Assembly: GCA_017483985.1 (NCBI GenBank)
Contig: JAFUUB010000096.1
Span: forward strand, 1-15,026
From: Bacteroidales bacterium
Lineage (GTDB): Bacteria; Bacteroidota; Bacteroidia; Bacteroidales; UBA932
Length of the DNA stretch: 15,026 bases
Direction: 5' to 3'
Part shown: positions 1 through 7,453 of the stretch, in pieces
Numbering within the stretch: the first letter of the stretch is position 1
How the letters are laid out: every line of letters begins with the position of its first letter
Position numbers and translations under genes: made by a program
Notes under the pieces: generated by a model
Told to the model about the DNA's origin: nothing
Seen by the model: only the letters and a program-made list of their open reading frames with translations
The model's database searches: none

Positions 1-31
1 CGCAAAATTCTTCGAATTGTCTTCGTTTTTG

Positions 32-112
32 TGGGAGGTGGTGGACTCGAACCACCGAACCCTGAGGGAGCGGATTTACAGTCCGCCGCAATTGCCACTA
101 TGCGAACCTCCC
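32..112 (-). tRNA. tRNA-Tyr (anticodon GTA)
   Basis: On the minus strand the 7-bp acceptor stem GGGAGGT/ACCTCCC closes the molecule, with discriminator A at 32. The anticodon stem GCGGA/TCCGC encloses the 7-base loop CTGTAAA, giving anticodon GTA at 79-77. A long variable arm (class II) and a T-loop of the TTCGAGT type are present; the length of 81 bases fits bacterial tRNA-Tyr. No CCA is encoded. It lies 33 bases downstream of tRNA-Thr and is probably co-transcribed with it. In many bacteria this Thr-Tyr order continues with Gly, Thr and tuf, so those genes may lie beyond the left edge (inference). Confidence 0.96.
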
Positions 113-145
113 AAGTTCTTTTTTCTCCTTCCGGAAGCCTTGTTG

Positions 146-219
146 AGCCGATAGAGGGATTCGAACCCACGACCCCGAGATTACAAATCACGTGCTCTGG
201 CCAACTGAGCTATATCGGC
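146..219 (-). tRNA. tRNA-Thr (anticodon TGT)
   Basis: On the minus strand the acceptor stem GCCGATA/TATCGGC closes a 74-base molecule with discriminator T at 146. The D arm contains AGCTCAGTTGG, the anticodon loop is TTTGTAA with anticodon TGT at 185-183, and the T arm contains GGTTCGAATCC. The anticodon stem has one T-T opposition in its middle. No CCA is encoded. It is the first gene of the tRNA-Thr/tRNA-Tyr unit. Confidence 0.96.
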
Positions 220-249
220 TTTTGCCCGATTCATCTCCGAAAGGGACTG

Positions 250-280
250 CAAAGATAGGCATTAATTCCAATTCTGCAAA
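250..280 (-). promoter_or_regulatory. Bacteroidales-type promoter of the tRNA-Thr/tRNA-Tyr unit
   Basis: Reading the minus strand, TTTG lies at 280-277 and TATCTTTG at 257-250, separated by 19 bases. This matches the known Bacteroides primary sigma consensus (TTTG at -33, TAnnTTTG at -7) exactly. Transcription would start about 20-25 bases upstream of the tRNA-Thr 5' end at 219. The sequence upstream of the -33 element is very AT-rich. Confidence 0.75.
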
Positions 281-299
281 AATTTTCGAATTATTTTCT

Positions 300-2177
300 T
301 CATTTTTCCGTTAGTGTGAGGATACCCCGGAGAATCCCGTCCCGGTCCAGCCCGCAGGCCGCCCTCTGGGCATCCTGACGGTCCTGGACGATGAATTCAT
401 CGGGGATTCCGAGCCCATGCAGGCGGACGGCGTGGTCGTGTGCGGCCATGTATTCCGAGACGGCGCCGAAAAGCCCTCCGGCCAGGCAGCCTTCCTCGGC
501 GGTCAGGACGGCGGGGAAGCGCACGGCCACCTCTTCGAGGATGTCCGTGTCCAGCGGCTTGACGAACCGCATGTCGTAGACGGCCGGGGTGAAGCCCATC
601 CGTTCCCGGCACAGGGCGGCGGCTTCCACGGCGCGGTTGACGACCGGTCCGGCCGCCAGGATGGCGATCTTCTCCCCGTCCACGATCCTTTCGCCCTTCC
701 CGGTGGGGAGCAGGCGGGCGGTTTCCTCCCGCCAACGGACGCCTTCGCCGCAGCCGCGCGGATACCTTATTATATAAGGGCCGCTTTCCGACTGCAGGGC
801 GCTGTACATGAGATCTTTGAGCTCCTTCTCATTGCGCGGGGCCGCGATGATGGCATTCGGGATGCTCCGGTAGGCCGCCAGGTCGTAGCAGCCATGGTGG
901 GTTGCACCGTCTTCGCCGACAAGCCCGCCCCGGTCGAAGCACAGCACGACCGGCAGGTCCTGCAGGGCCACGTCGTGGATGATCTGGTCGTAGGCACGCT
1001 GCGCAAAGGAAGAGTAGATGTTGCAGAACGGCCGCATCCCGCCTGCCGCCAGGCCGGCGGAGAAGGTGACGGCGTGTTCTTCATCGATGCCGACGTCATA
1101 GAAACGTCCGGGCATCTCTTTCGCGAAACGGGTCATCCCGCATCCGGTGGCCATGGCCGGGGTGATGCCGACCACGCGCCCGTCCTGCCGGGCCAGTTCG
1201 CAGAGAACTTCCCCGAAGACGTCCTGGTAGCGGTCTGCCTTGTACGAGGAGGGGAGCCGGCGTCCGGTCTCGGGATCGAACCGGCCCGGGGCATGCCAGG
1301 TCGTCGGGTCGGCTTCCGCGGCCGGATAACCTTTGCCCTTGACGGTATGGACGTGCAGCAGCCGGGGACCGCGCAGGTTGTGGAGCCGGCGCAGGATATC
1401 CACCACCTGCGCGATGTCATTTCCGTCGATGGGGCCGAAATAGCGGAATCCGAGGGCTTCGAAGATGGCACCGCCGGATTTGCGGACCAGGTTGGACTTG
1501 GTGTCCTTGGTGACTTTCTGGATCCAGTCGCGCAGCTTGCTCTCTCCGGTGAGGTCCCAGACGGCTTGCTTGAAGCGGTTGTATTTGCCGCTGGTGGTCA
1601 CGCGCAGCAGGGATTCATGGAGGGCGCCGATGTTGGAATCGATGGACTGGTTGTTGTCGTTGAGGATGACAAGCAGGTCGGCGGCACTGTTGCCGGCGTT
1701 GTTGAGGCCCTCGAAGGCCAGTCCGCCGGTCAGGGCGCCGTCGCCGATCAGGGCGACGACCTTCTCATGCCGGCCCTGCATGCGGGCGGCTTCGGCAAAG
1801 CCGAGGGCGGCGGAAATGGAGGTCGAGGAGTGCCCGGTCCCGAATGCGTCATAGGGACTTTCCGAGCGTTTGGGGAACCCGCTGATCCCATCGCGGGTGC
1901 GGTTGCCCTTGAAGGCTTCCCGCCGTCCGGTCAGGATCTTGTGTGCATAAGCTTGATGTCCGACATCAAAGACCAGTTTGTCCGTGGGGGCATCGAAGAC
2001 ATAGTGCATACCGACGATGAGTTCCACGGCGCCCAGGCTGGATCCAAGGTGGCCGGGGTTGACGGCGCAGCACCGGACCATGTAATCGCGGATTTCCGCA
2101 CAGAGCCGGCGGAGTCCTTCCATGTCGAGCCGTTTGATATCGGCAGGGGCGTTGATATGGTCTAAGATTTCGTACAT
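300..2177 (-). CDS. dxs: 1-deoxy-D-xylulose-5-phosphate synthase
   Basis: This enzyme condenses pyruvate and glyceraldehyde 3-phosphate into DXP with thiamine diphosphate, the first step of the MEP isoprenoid route and a source of thiamine and pyridoxal precursors; it is cytosolic. The 625-residue length is usual. Visible motifs: GHLGSSLG (residues 42-49), GHQAYAHK (73-80), GTGHSSTS (113-120), the ThDP-binding GDG (145-147) with NDN (173-175), then the pyrimidine-domain segment IDEEHAVTFSAG with a conserved Glu, DRGGLVGEDGATHHG, and the C-terminal transketolase domain with YDMRFVKPLD. The start at 2177 (MYEILDHINAP) fits the family N terminus. The gene runs away from the divergent permease gene, and its 3' end abuts the AT-rich tract above the tRNA promoter. 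No clear intrinsic terminator is seen after it. Confidence 0.97.
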   Translation of the reverse strand: MYEILDHINAPADIKRLDMEGLRRLCAEIRDYMVRCCAVNPGHLGSSLGAVELIVGMHYVFDAPTDKLVFDVGHQAYAHKILTGRREAFKGNRTRDGISGFPKRSESPYDAFGTGHSSTSISAALGFAEAARMQGRHEKVVALIGDGALTGGLAFEGLNNAGNSAADLLVILNDNNQSIDSNIGALHESLLRVTTSGKYNRFKQAVWDLTGESKLRDWIQKVTKDTKSNLVRKSGGAIFEALGFRYFGPIDGNDIAQVVDILRRLHNLRGPRLLHVHTVKGKGYPAAEADPTTWHAPGRFDPETGRRLPSSYKADRYQDVFGEVLCELARQDGRVVGITPAMATGCGMTRFAKEMPGRFYDVGIDEEHAVTFSAGLAAGGMRPFCNIYSSFAQRAYDQIIHDVALQDLPVVLCFDRGGLVGEDGATHHGCYDLAAYRSIPNAIIAAPRNEKELKDLMYSALQSESGPYIIRYPRGCGEGVRWREETARLLPTGKGERIVDGEKIAILAAGPVVNRAVEAAALCRERMGFTPAVYDMRFVKPLDTDILEEVAVRFPAVLTAEEGCLAGGLFGAVSEYMAAHDHAVRLHGLGIPDEFIVQDRQDAQRAACGLDRDGILRGILTLTEK

Positions 2178-2189
2178 AATTCGGGGCGG

Positions 2190-2220
2190 CTAAGATACGG
2201 ATTTCTTCCGAGAAGGAAAA
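2190..2220 (-). promoter_or_regulatory. possible dxs promoter
   Basis: On the minus strand TATCTTAG (2197-2190) differs from TAnnTTTG by one base, and TTTT (2220-2217) sits 19 bases upstream in the -33 position, one base off TTTG. The spacing is right but both boxes are imperfect, and the resulting leader before the ATG at 2177 would be under 10 bases. Confidence 0.35.
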
Positions 2221-2238
2221 ATTTCGGATAAAAATGGT

Positions 2239-2246
2239 TACCTTAG
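2239..2246 (+). promoter_or_regulatory. possible -7 box for the permease pair
   Basis: TACCTTAG on the plus strand is one base off TAnnTTTG and would give a leader of about 30 bases before the ATG at 2283. No TTTG is found at the matching -33 position, so the assignment is weak. Confidence 0.25.
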
Positions 2247-2282
2247 CAGCTCAGATGTGAATTCTATAATAATTGTTATCAT

Positions 2283-3902
2283 ATGACTGATACGATCAAA
2301 AAATCCTTGCGCGACTCCGCGGCCATGCGTTGGACAGCCCTGCTGCTGCTGGCCCTCGCGATGTTCTGCGCGTACATCTTCATGGACATCCTGTCCCCGA
2401 TCAAGGACCTGATGCAGGAATACCGCGGATGGGATTCCACCGCCTTCGGTACGATGCAGGGTTCCGAGGTGTTCCTGAATGTCTTCGTGTTCTTCCTGAT
2501 CTTCGCGGGTATCATCCTCGACAAGATGGGCGTCCGCTTCACGGCTGTCCTCTCGGCGGGCGTGATGCTGATCGGCGCCATCATCAAGTGGTATGCCGTC
2601 AGCGAAGCCTTCATGGGAAGCGGCCTGGAAAACTGGTTCAACAACAACCTCAATTACATTCCGCTGTTCGACGAACTGGGGGTCTCGCCCTTCTACTGGG
2701 GCATGCCGGCCTCGGCGAAACTGGCGGCCTGCGGCTTCATGATCTTCGGATGCGGCTGCGAAATGGCCGGTATCACGGTCAGTCGCGGTATCGTAAAGTG
2801 GTTCAAGGGGCATGAGATGGCCCTGGCCATGGGCTCCGAGATGGCCCTGGCGCGCCTGGGCGTGGCAACCTGCATGATCTTCTCGCCGTTCTTCGCCAAA
2901 CTCGGCGGTCATGTCGACGTGTCCCGCAGCGTCGCCTTCGGCGTCGTGCTCCTGTGCATCGCCCTGATCATGTGCATCGTGTATTTCTTCATGGACAAGA
3001 AACTGGACGAGCAGACCGGCGAGGCGGAGGAGAAGGACGATCCCTTCAAGATCAGCGACATCGGCCGGATCCTCAGCGACGGCGGATTCTGGATCGTGGC
3101 CCTGCTCTGCGTGCTGTACTACAGCGCCATCTTCCCGTTCCAGAAATATGCGGTGAACATGCTCCAGTGCAACCTGACCCTGACCGAGCCGGCTGCCGAT
3201 TCCTTCTGGGCCGGTTCCAGCGTGACCATCGTCCAGTATGTAATCATGCTGGTGGTCGCCGCCGCCGGTTTCATCAGCAACTTCCAGAAAGAGAAAACCC
3301 GTAAGTACATCTTCCTGGGCATCTCCATCGCCGCGCTGGTGGTGTACTGCTACATGGGTTACATGCGCCAGAGCGCCGAGTCCATCTTCGCCGTCTTCCC
3401 GCTGCTGGCGGTCCTGATCACCCCGATCCTCGGCAACTACCTGGACCACAAGGGTAAGGGCGCTTCGATGCTGGTCCTGGGCTCGATCCTCCTGATCGCC
3501 TGCCACCTGACCTTCGCCTTCGTCCTGCCCGCCTTCAAGGGCAATGCCATCGGCGGCGCCATCGTCGCCTACGTGACGATCCTGGTACTGGGCGCCAGCT
3601 TCTCCCTGGTCCCCGCCGCCCTCTGGCCGAGCGTTCCGAAGCTCGTGGACAGCAAGGTCATCGGCTCCGCCTATGCCCTGATCTTCTGGATCCAGAACAT
3701 CGGCCTGTGGCTCTTCCCGCTGCTGATCGGCAAGGTCCTGGACAAGACCAACCCGGGCGTGACGGATCCGACCCAGTACAACTACACGGCTCCGCTCGTG
3801 ATGCTGGCCTGCCTCGGCGTGGCCGCCCTCGTGCTCGGCCTCGTACTGAAGGTGGTTGACCGGAAGAAAGGCCTCGGCCTTGAAGAACCGAATATCCAGT
3901 AA
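2283..3902 (+). CDS. MFS permease, MFSD1-like, with two extra predicted helices
   Basis: An inner-membrane secondary transporter of the major facilitator superfamily, 539 residues. Hydrophobic segments include about 17-38, 62-79, 85-102, 145-165, 190-207, 215-236, 268-285, 313-331, 342-360, 367-385, 395-415, 428-446, 460-482 and 503-522. The loop 2-3 motif appears as LDKMGVRF (79-86), and SRGIVKWFKGHEMALAMG and ALWPSVPKL are shared with its neighbour. The ALWPSVP...GSAYALIFWIQNIGL segment resembles the MFSD1 branch, whose mammalian member exports dipeptides; the substrate here is unknown. Compared with the adjacent paralogue it has a longer loop (about 105-140) and an insertion of about 60 residues (302-363) holding two additional hydrophobic segments. 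The next gene begins one base after its stop, so the two are surely co-transcribed. Confidence 0.9.
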   Translation: MTDTIKKSLRDSAAMRWTALLLLALAMFCAYIFMDILSPIKDLMQEYRGWDSTAFGTMQGSEVFLNVFVFFLIFAGIILDKMGVRFTAVLSAGVMLIGAIIKWYAVSEAFMGSGLENWFNNNLNYIPLFDELGVSPFYWGMPASAKLAACGFMIFGCGCEMAGITVSRGIVKWFKGHEMALAMGSEMALARLGVATCMIFSPFFAKLGGHVDVSRSVAFGVVLLCIALIMCIVYFFMDKKLDEQTGEAEEKDDPFKISDIGRILSDGGFWIVALLCVLYYSAIFPFQKYAVNMLQCNLTLTEPAADSFWAGSSVTIVQYVIMLVVAAAGFISNFQKEKTRKYIFLGISIAALVVYCYMGYMRQSAESIFAVFPLLAVLITPILGNYLDHKGKGASMLVLGSILLIACHLTFAFVLPAFKGNAIGGAIVAYVTILVLGASFSLVPAALWPSVPKLVDSKVIGSAYALIFWIQNIGLWLFPLLIGKVLDKTNPGVTDPTQYNYTAPLVMLACLGVAALVLGLVLKVVDRKKGLGLEEPNIQ

Positions 3903-3903
3903 A

Positions 3904-5241
3904 ATGGCTTCTTCTGCGAAATTGGGCAAGTCAGCGTGTTGGATCGCGCTGGCTTGTCTCGTTGTACCGATGTTCGCATCGTACTTCTTCGACGACATGT
4001 TCTCGAGCATCTCCTACCTGTTCGAGAACCCGTCCCTGACGGCCCTGGGCTGGGATGCGGCCGGATACGGACTCTATACGAGCGGGTACAGCGTACTCTG
4101 CGTGTTCGGCGGCCTGGTCCTGTGCGGCATCCTGCTGGACAAATGGGGCGTCCGGGTGACCGGATCCCTCTTCGTCGGCATGATGGCTGGTGGTGCGATG
4201 CTGGTGCTCCATGCCATTACGGCCGGCTATGCCCCGGAAAAGTCCCTGAAACTGGCCTACCTGGGGTGCATGCTGTTCGGTCTGGGGAGCGAAATCGCCG
4301 GAACGGCGGTGACCCGCTCGATCGCCAAGTGGTTCAAGGACGGTCCGATGGCCCTGGCCATGGGACTGCAGCTGGCCATCGCCCGGTTGGGAACGGCGTT
4401 CGCCCTGGTCCTTTCCCCGCGGCTGGTCGTCGAGAATGCCGGGCATGTGTATTCGCTGGCCGAAACGGCCCGTCCGGCGGTCTTCGGCGTCGGCCTGATG
4501 GTGGCCGGCCTGATCACCTGGGCCTTTTTCGTGGCCCTGGATGCCCGGTATGACAAGCGCAATGGAACGGTCGCCGAAACCTCCGGCGAAGAACCTTTCA
4601 AACTGTCGGATGTATGGAAAGTGCTGACCAATAAGAATTTCTGGATGCTCGGCCTGCTGTGCGTCCTGTTCTACAGCAGCATCATCGCCTTCAAGAAATT
4701 CGCCGGGGCGATCCTGATTCCGCGTTTCGACATCCCTGCCGCCACGGCCGGATGGATGGTCTCCATGCTCCCGTTCTCCACGGTTATCTTTGCGCCGCTC
4801 TTCGGCCTGCTGGTCGACAAGAAGGGGCACGGGACCCGTTGGATGATCCTGGGGTCTGTCCTGGCGCTGATCGCCCACCTGCTGCTGGCCTTCGCGCCGG
4901 CCGGCGTTCCTTTCTACGGATACCTCAGCATGGTGTTCCTGGGCTTCGGCTATTCGCTCGTACCGGCCGCCCTGTGGCCGAGTGTGCCGAAAATCGTTCC
5001 GGACAAGGTACTCGGAACGACCTATTCCCTCATCTACTGGGTCCAGAACCTGGGCCTGCTCTCCTTCAAATGGATTGCCGGCGCCATCCTGGGCGCCTCT
5101 GCGGCCGGGGTTGCCAACGGACCGGTCCGTGTGGAACTCATGTTCGTCGCGCTCTGCATCGCAGCGGTGGTGATCGCCTTGCTGTTCGCCCGTACCTCGG
5201 ATACCCATCCGGAACTGGGCCTGGACAAGGCGAGAGGCTAG
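3904..5241 (+). CDS. MFS permease, MFSD1-like (tandem paralogue)
   Basis: A 445-residue 12-helix major facilitator permease of the inner membrane. An in-frame start exists 48 bases upstream, but the ATG at 3904 is preferred because it falls one base after the stop of the preceding permease (stop 3900-3902) and gives the usual short N terminus before the first helix. Motifs: LLDKWGVR (77-84) between helices 2 and 3, TRSIAKWFKDGPMALAMG near 127-144, and ALWPSVPKIV (357-366) followed by GTTYSLIYWVQNLGL. These segments match the first permease closely, so the pair arose by tandem duplication. Two co-expressed diverged paralogues may form a heteromer or handle related substrates (inference). The TAG stop (5239-5241) overlaps the stop of the convergent GH9 gene. 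Confidence 0.9.
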   Translation: MASSAKLGKSACWIALACLVVPMFASYFFDDMFSSISYLFENPSLTALGWDAAGYGLYTSGYSVLCVFGGLVLCGILLDKWGVRVTGSLFVGMMAGGAMLVLHAITAGYAPEKSLKLAYLGCMLFGLGSEIAGTAVTRSIAKWFKDGPMALAMGLQLAIARLGTAFALVLSPRLVVENAGHVYSLAETARPAVFGVGLMVAGLITWAFFVALDARYDKRNGTVAETSGEEPFKLSDVWKVLTNKNFWMLGLLCVLFYSSIIAFKKFAGAILIPRFDIPAATAGWMVSMLPFSTVIFAPLFGLLVDKKGHGTRWMILGSVLALIAHLLLAFAPAGVPFYGYLSMVFLGFGYSLVPAALWPSVPKIVPDKVLGTTYSLIYWVQNLGLLSFKWIAGAILGASAAGVANGPVRVELMFVALCIAAVVIALLFARTSDTHPELGLDKARG

Positions 5242-7376
5242 AAGTTGTACTCGCTTCCGCCGGTCAGGATCGGATAGATGCAGGCCGGGAAGCAGAGGCT
5301 CTGGTAGATGGTGAATTCACTTTGCGAGATGGCGTTCACGTTGTCGATGTAGATCCGCTCCCGGGGTGTGGAGAATGCGTCGATGGCCGGATAGCTCCTG
5401 CCTTCGGGGCGCATCAGACCCGGACCGAAGACAATCAGGCCCGGCCGGATGCCCCAGCCCATTTCGTAATGGGTGTATTCGGTCTCGCGGTCATGCGGAT
5501 GATGGACCCGGTTGCTGCCGACCCCCGTCATGAAGCATTTGCCCAGGGGGTTGAGGCCCAGCACATAGTCCATCAGCTGGCTGACGCCGTCGATGTATTT
5601 CTGCTCTCCGGACAGCCGCCAGTACAGGAGCATCGGCCAGGCATACTGTCCCTGGGCCACGTTGCTGCCCCACCAGCGCAGGTTCTCAGGGGTTCCGACC
5701 GGGTAGGCGTTCCCTGCAAGGAAACCGAGTTCCTTGTCCGCGGTCTGGCGCAGGGCCTCCGTGAAGACGGCCTTGACGGCCGGATCGGTGGGCCGGTCCT
5801 TGGCCATCAGGTACGAACAGAAATAGGAGGGCAGCCAGGCGTAGTAGGCGAAGCCTTCCGTCCCGACGTTGAAGGTATTGACGATCCCCATGACATCCTG
5901 TGCGTGGGTCTTGATATAGTCATGGTACTGCTCCTCTCCCGTCTTCAGGTACATTTCGACATTGTAATACATGTCGAACGTCGGGAAAGGCTGTCCGGCC
6001 AGGGACTGGCGGGCGAGGAAGGCCCGTTCCAGGAGCTGTTCCGCGCGCTCCGGCTTGTAAGGCTCGATCAGCCGGGCCAGGTGCACGAACAGGGCGGAAG
6101 CCCATGCGGCCGTGACGGGGCTGAGGACCTCGGTGCCGAACAGATGGTCTTCGCGGTCATAGGTGGTGAAGGGGGAATAACCGGTCGTCTCGGTGCCCCA
6201 GGGCATCTCGCCGGTTTCGGTCTGGACATATTCCCAGAACATGGTACCCCATTCGGCCTCGTCCAGGATGTCCGGAACGCCGTTGCCTTTGCCCAGGATG
6301 TTGATATTCTCGTCAAAGATGTCCGGAATGTTGAACTGGTCGTCCTTGAAGTATTCCGGGAACATCTCATACGTGGTGAGCAGGGAAGAGGAGACATCCA
6401 TGTGGTAGGTGCGGCGGTCGGCATCGCCGGCATCGTGGTAACCGCCCCAGGCCTTGATCGTGGGCTCTGTGCCTTCGACCTTGAGCCGGGCTTCGCCGAT
6501 CGGTCCATAGGTCAGGTAGACGGTCTCATGGCAAGGTTTCGTGCGGATGTCCCAGTCTGCATAGGGGCTTACGACCGGTACGCCGCAGCGCTGCTGGTAC
6601 AGGGCGCGGAAACTGGTCCAGGCCACTTTCCGGGAGAAATCCCCGCCGACGCCGAACGGATAGGAAACCCCATATCCCTTGACGGAAACCCGGTACGGGC
6701 CCCCTTCCGGCACGGCCGACAGGTTGATCCGGTAGACATGGTCGCCCGAAGACCGGTCGTCGCCGACCTCCTGGAGGACGCCGCCCGCCACCTTGCGGCC
6801 GCGCTTGTCGATGACGGTGTATTCCGGGAGCGCCCCATGGATGCGGGTGCTCCCGCCGTCGCCCAGCCAGATGGCGAAATTCGCGTAACGGACATTCGAC
6901 AAAGCACTGTAACCCACCTGATTGACCTTGATGGATTCGCAGAGGGTTTTCGTGTCTTTGAACCGGAAACGTTTCTTGCCGTAAGGGGTCTTCAGGACGT
7001 ATCTTTTGCCATTTTTCAGTTTCGGGACTTCGATGTAGACCCGGTGCTCGCTGCCTTCGGCTTCGGTCACCCACTTGTGCAGGCCGATGACGCTCCGGCG
7101 CCCCAGTTTCCATTGGTCGGGCCGATAGAGGCTGATTCCCTCCAGGTCGACGATGTCGCTGGTGAACAAGGCGATGATTACGTGGTCGGAGGCTGTACGG
7201 ATTTCTTGCAGTTTCAGGCTGGGATCCGGCGCGCCCGGCGTTTCGGGATAGACCGGGCTTTGGGGACCGCTGCTGGAAGGCGGGGTGACAGGCTCGGCTG
7301 CCTGCAGGACCAGCCCGAGGAGGGCCATGAGGGAAATGGTGAGGATAGAAGGGGAAAAATGGCGTTTTAGTGGCAT
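5238..7376 (-). CDS. secreted glycoside hydrolase family 9 (endoglucanase-like)
   Basis: A 712-residue exported enzyme expected to cleave beta-1,4-glucan or a related beta-glycan by inversion. The ATG at 7376 is chosen over an upstream in-frame ATG at 7451 because it begins a signal peptide (MPLKRH, hydrophobic 11-25, cleavage near LQA|AEP). Order: Pro/Ser-rich linker (30-52), an extra beta-rich domain (about 55-145), a CelD-type N-terminal Ig-like domain opening with IKVNQVGY (149-156), then the (alpha/alpha)6 catalytic domain. Catalytic landmarks: GGYHDAGD (311-318) with Asp315 and Asp318 for water activation, NGVPDILDEAEWG (365-377), YVLGLNPLGKCF (604-615), the His-rich VHHPHDR segment (624-630), and SEFTI with Glu687 as likely acid. 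All expected catalytic residues are present. Precise substrate cannot be read from sequence. No SusC/SusD pair lies nearby. Confidence 0.9.
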   Translation of the reverse strand: MPLKRHFSPSILTISLMALLGLVLQAAEPVTPPSSSGPQSPVYPETPGAPDPSLKLQEIRTASDHVIIALFTSDIVDLEGISLYRPDQWKLGRRSVIGLHKWVTEAEGSEHRVYIEVPKLKNGKRYVLKTPYGKKRFRFKDTKTLCESIKVNQVGYSALSNVRYANFAIWLGDGGSTRIHGALPEYTVIDKRGRKVAGGVLQEVGDDRSSGDHVYRINLSAVPEGGPYRVSVKGYGVSYPFGVGGDFSRKVAWTSFRALYQQRCGVPVVSPYADWDIRTKPCHETVYLTYGPIGEARLKVEGTEPTIKAWGGYHDAGDADRRTYHMDVSSSLLTTYEMFPEYFKDDQFNIPDIFDENINILGKGNGVPDILDEAEWGTMFWEYVQTETGEMPWGTETTGYSPFTTYDREDHLFGTEVLSPVTAAWASALFVHLARLIEPYKPERAEQLLERAFLARQSLAGQPFPTFDMYYNVEMYLKTGEEQYHDYIKTHAQDVMGIVNTFNVGTEGFAYYAWLPSYFCSYLMAKDRPTDPAVKAVFTEALRQTADKELGFLAGNAYPVGTPENLRWWGSNVAQGQYAWPMLLYWRLSGEQKYIDGVSQLMDYVLGLNPLGKCFMTGVGSNRVHHPHDRETEYTHYEMGWGIRPGLIVFGPGLMRPEGRSYPAIDAFSTPRERIYIDNVNAISQSEFTIYQSLCFPACIYPILTGGSEYNF

Positions 7377-7394
7377 AGTGTGGTGATTTGTATG

Positions 7395-7425
7395 CAAATA
7401 TATGAAAAAAGATTCACTATATTTG
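7395..7425. promoter_or_regulatory. divergent promoter dyad between the GH9 and unassigned secreted-protein genes
   Basis: TATATTTG occurs on the plus strand at 7418-7425 and again on the minus strand at 7402-7395, forming a perfect 8-bp inverted repeat with a 15-base spacer. Each copy fits the TAnnTTTG -7 consensus and points to one of the divergent genes, giving leaders of roughly 22 bases (plus gene, ATG 7454) and 12 bases (GH9, ATG 7376). Neither has TTTG at the correct -33 position, so activator dependence or operator function is possible. Confidence 0.5.
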
Positions 7426-7453
7426 TACTTGACGCTAAAACTCCACCTCAATC

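Noticed and set aside
6..18. Terminator after tRNA-Tyr (AATTC-TTC-GAATT)
   Set aside because: The 5-bp stem is AT-only apart from one pair and the following T-run is short; it is better explained as part of the repeated promoter-upstream sequence.
417..2165. Long plus-strand open frame antisense to dxs
   Set aside because: It mirrors the GC-rich dxs codons, has low-complexity Gly/Asp/Val-rich sequence without domains, while the minus strand encodes a full-length Dxs with all motifs.
2238..4010. 590-codon minus-strand frame opposite the first permease
   Set aside because: The product is an Asp/Glu/His/Gln-rich string typical of the complement of a hydrophobic-protein gene; the plus strand encodes a coherent membrane protein.
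4659..7370. 903-codon plus-strand frame spanning the second permease and the antisense of GH9
   Set aside because: It crosses two unrelated genes in the wrong frame or strand and contains no recognisable domain; GC-rich DNA suppresses stops.
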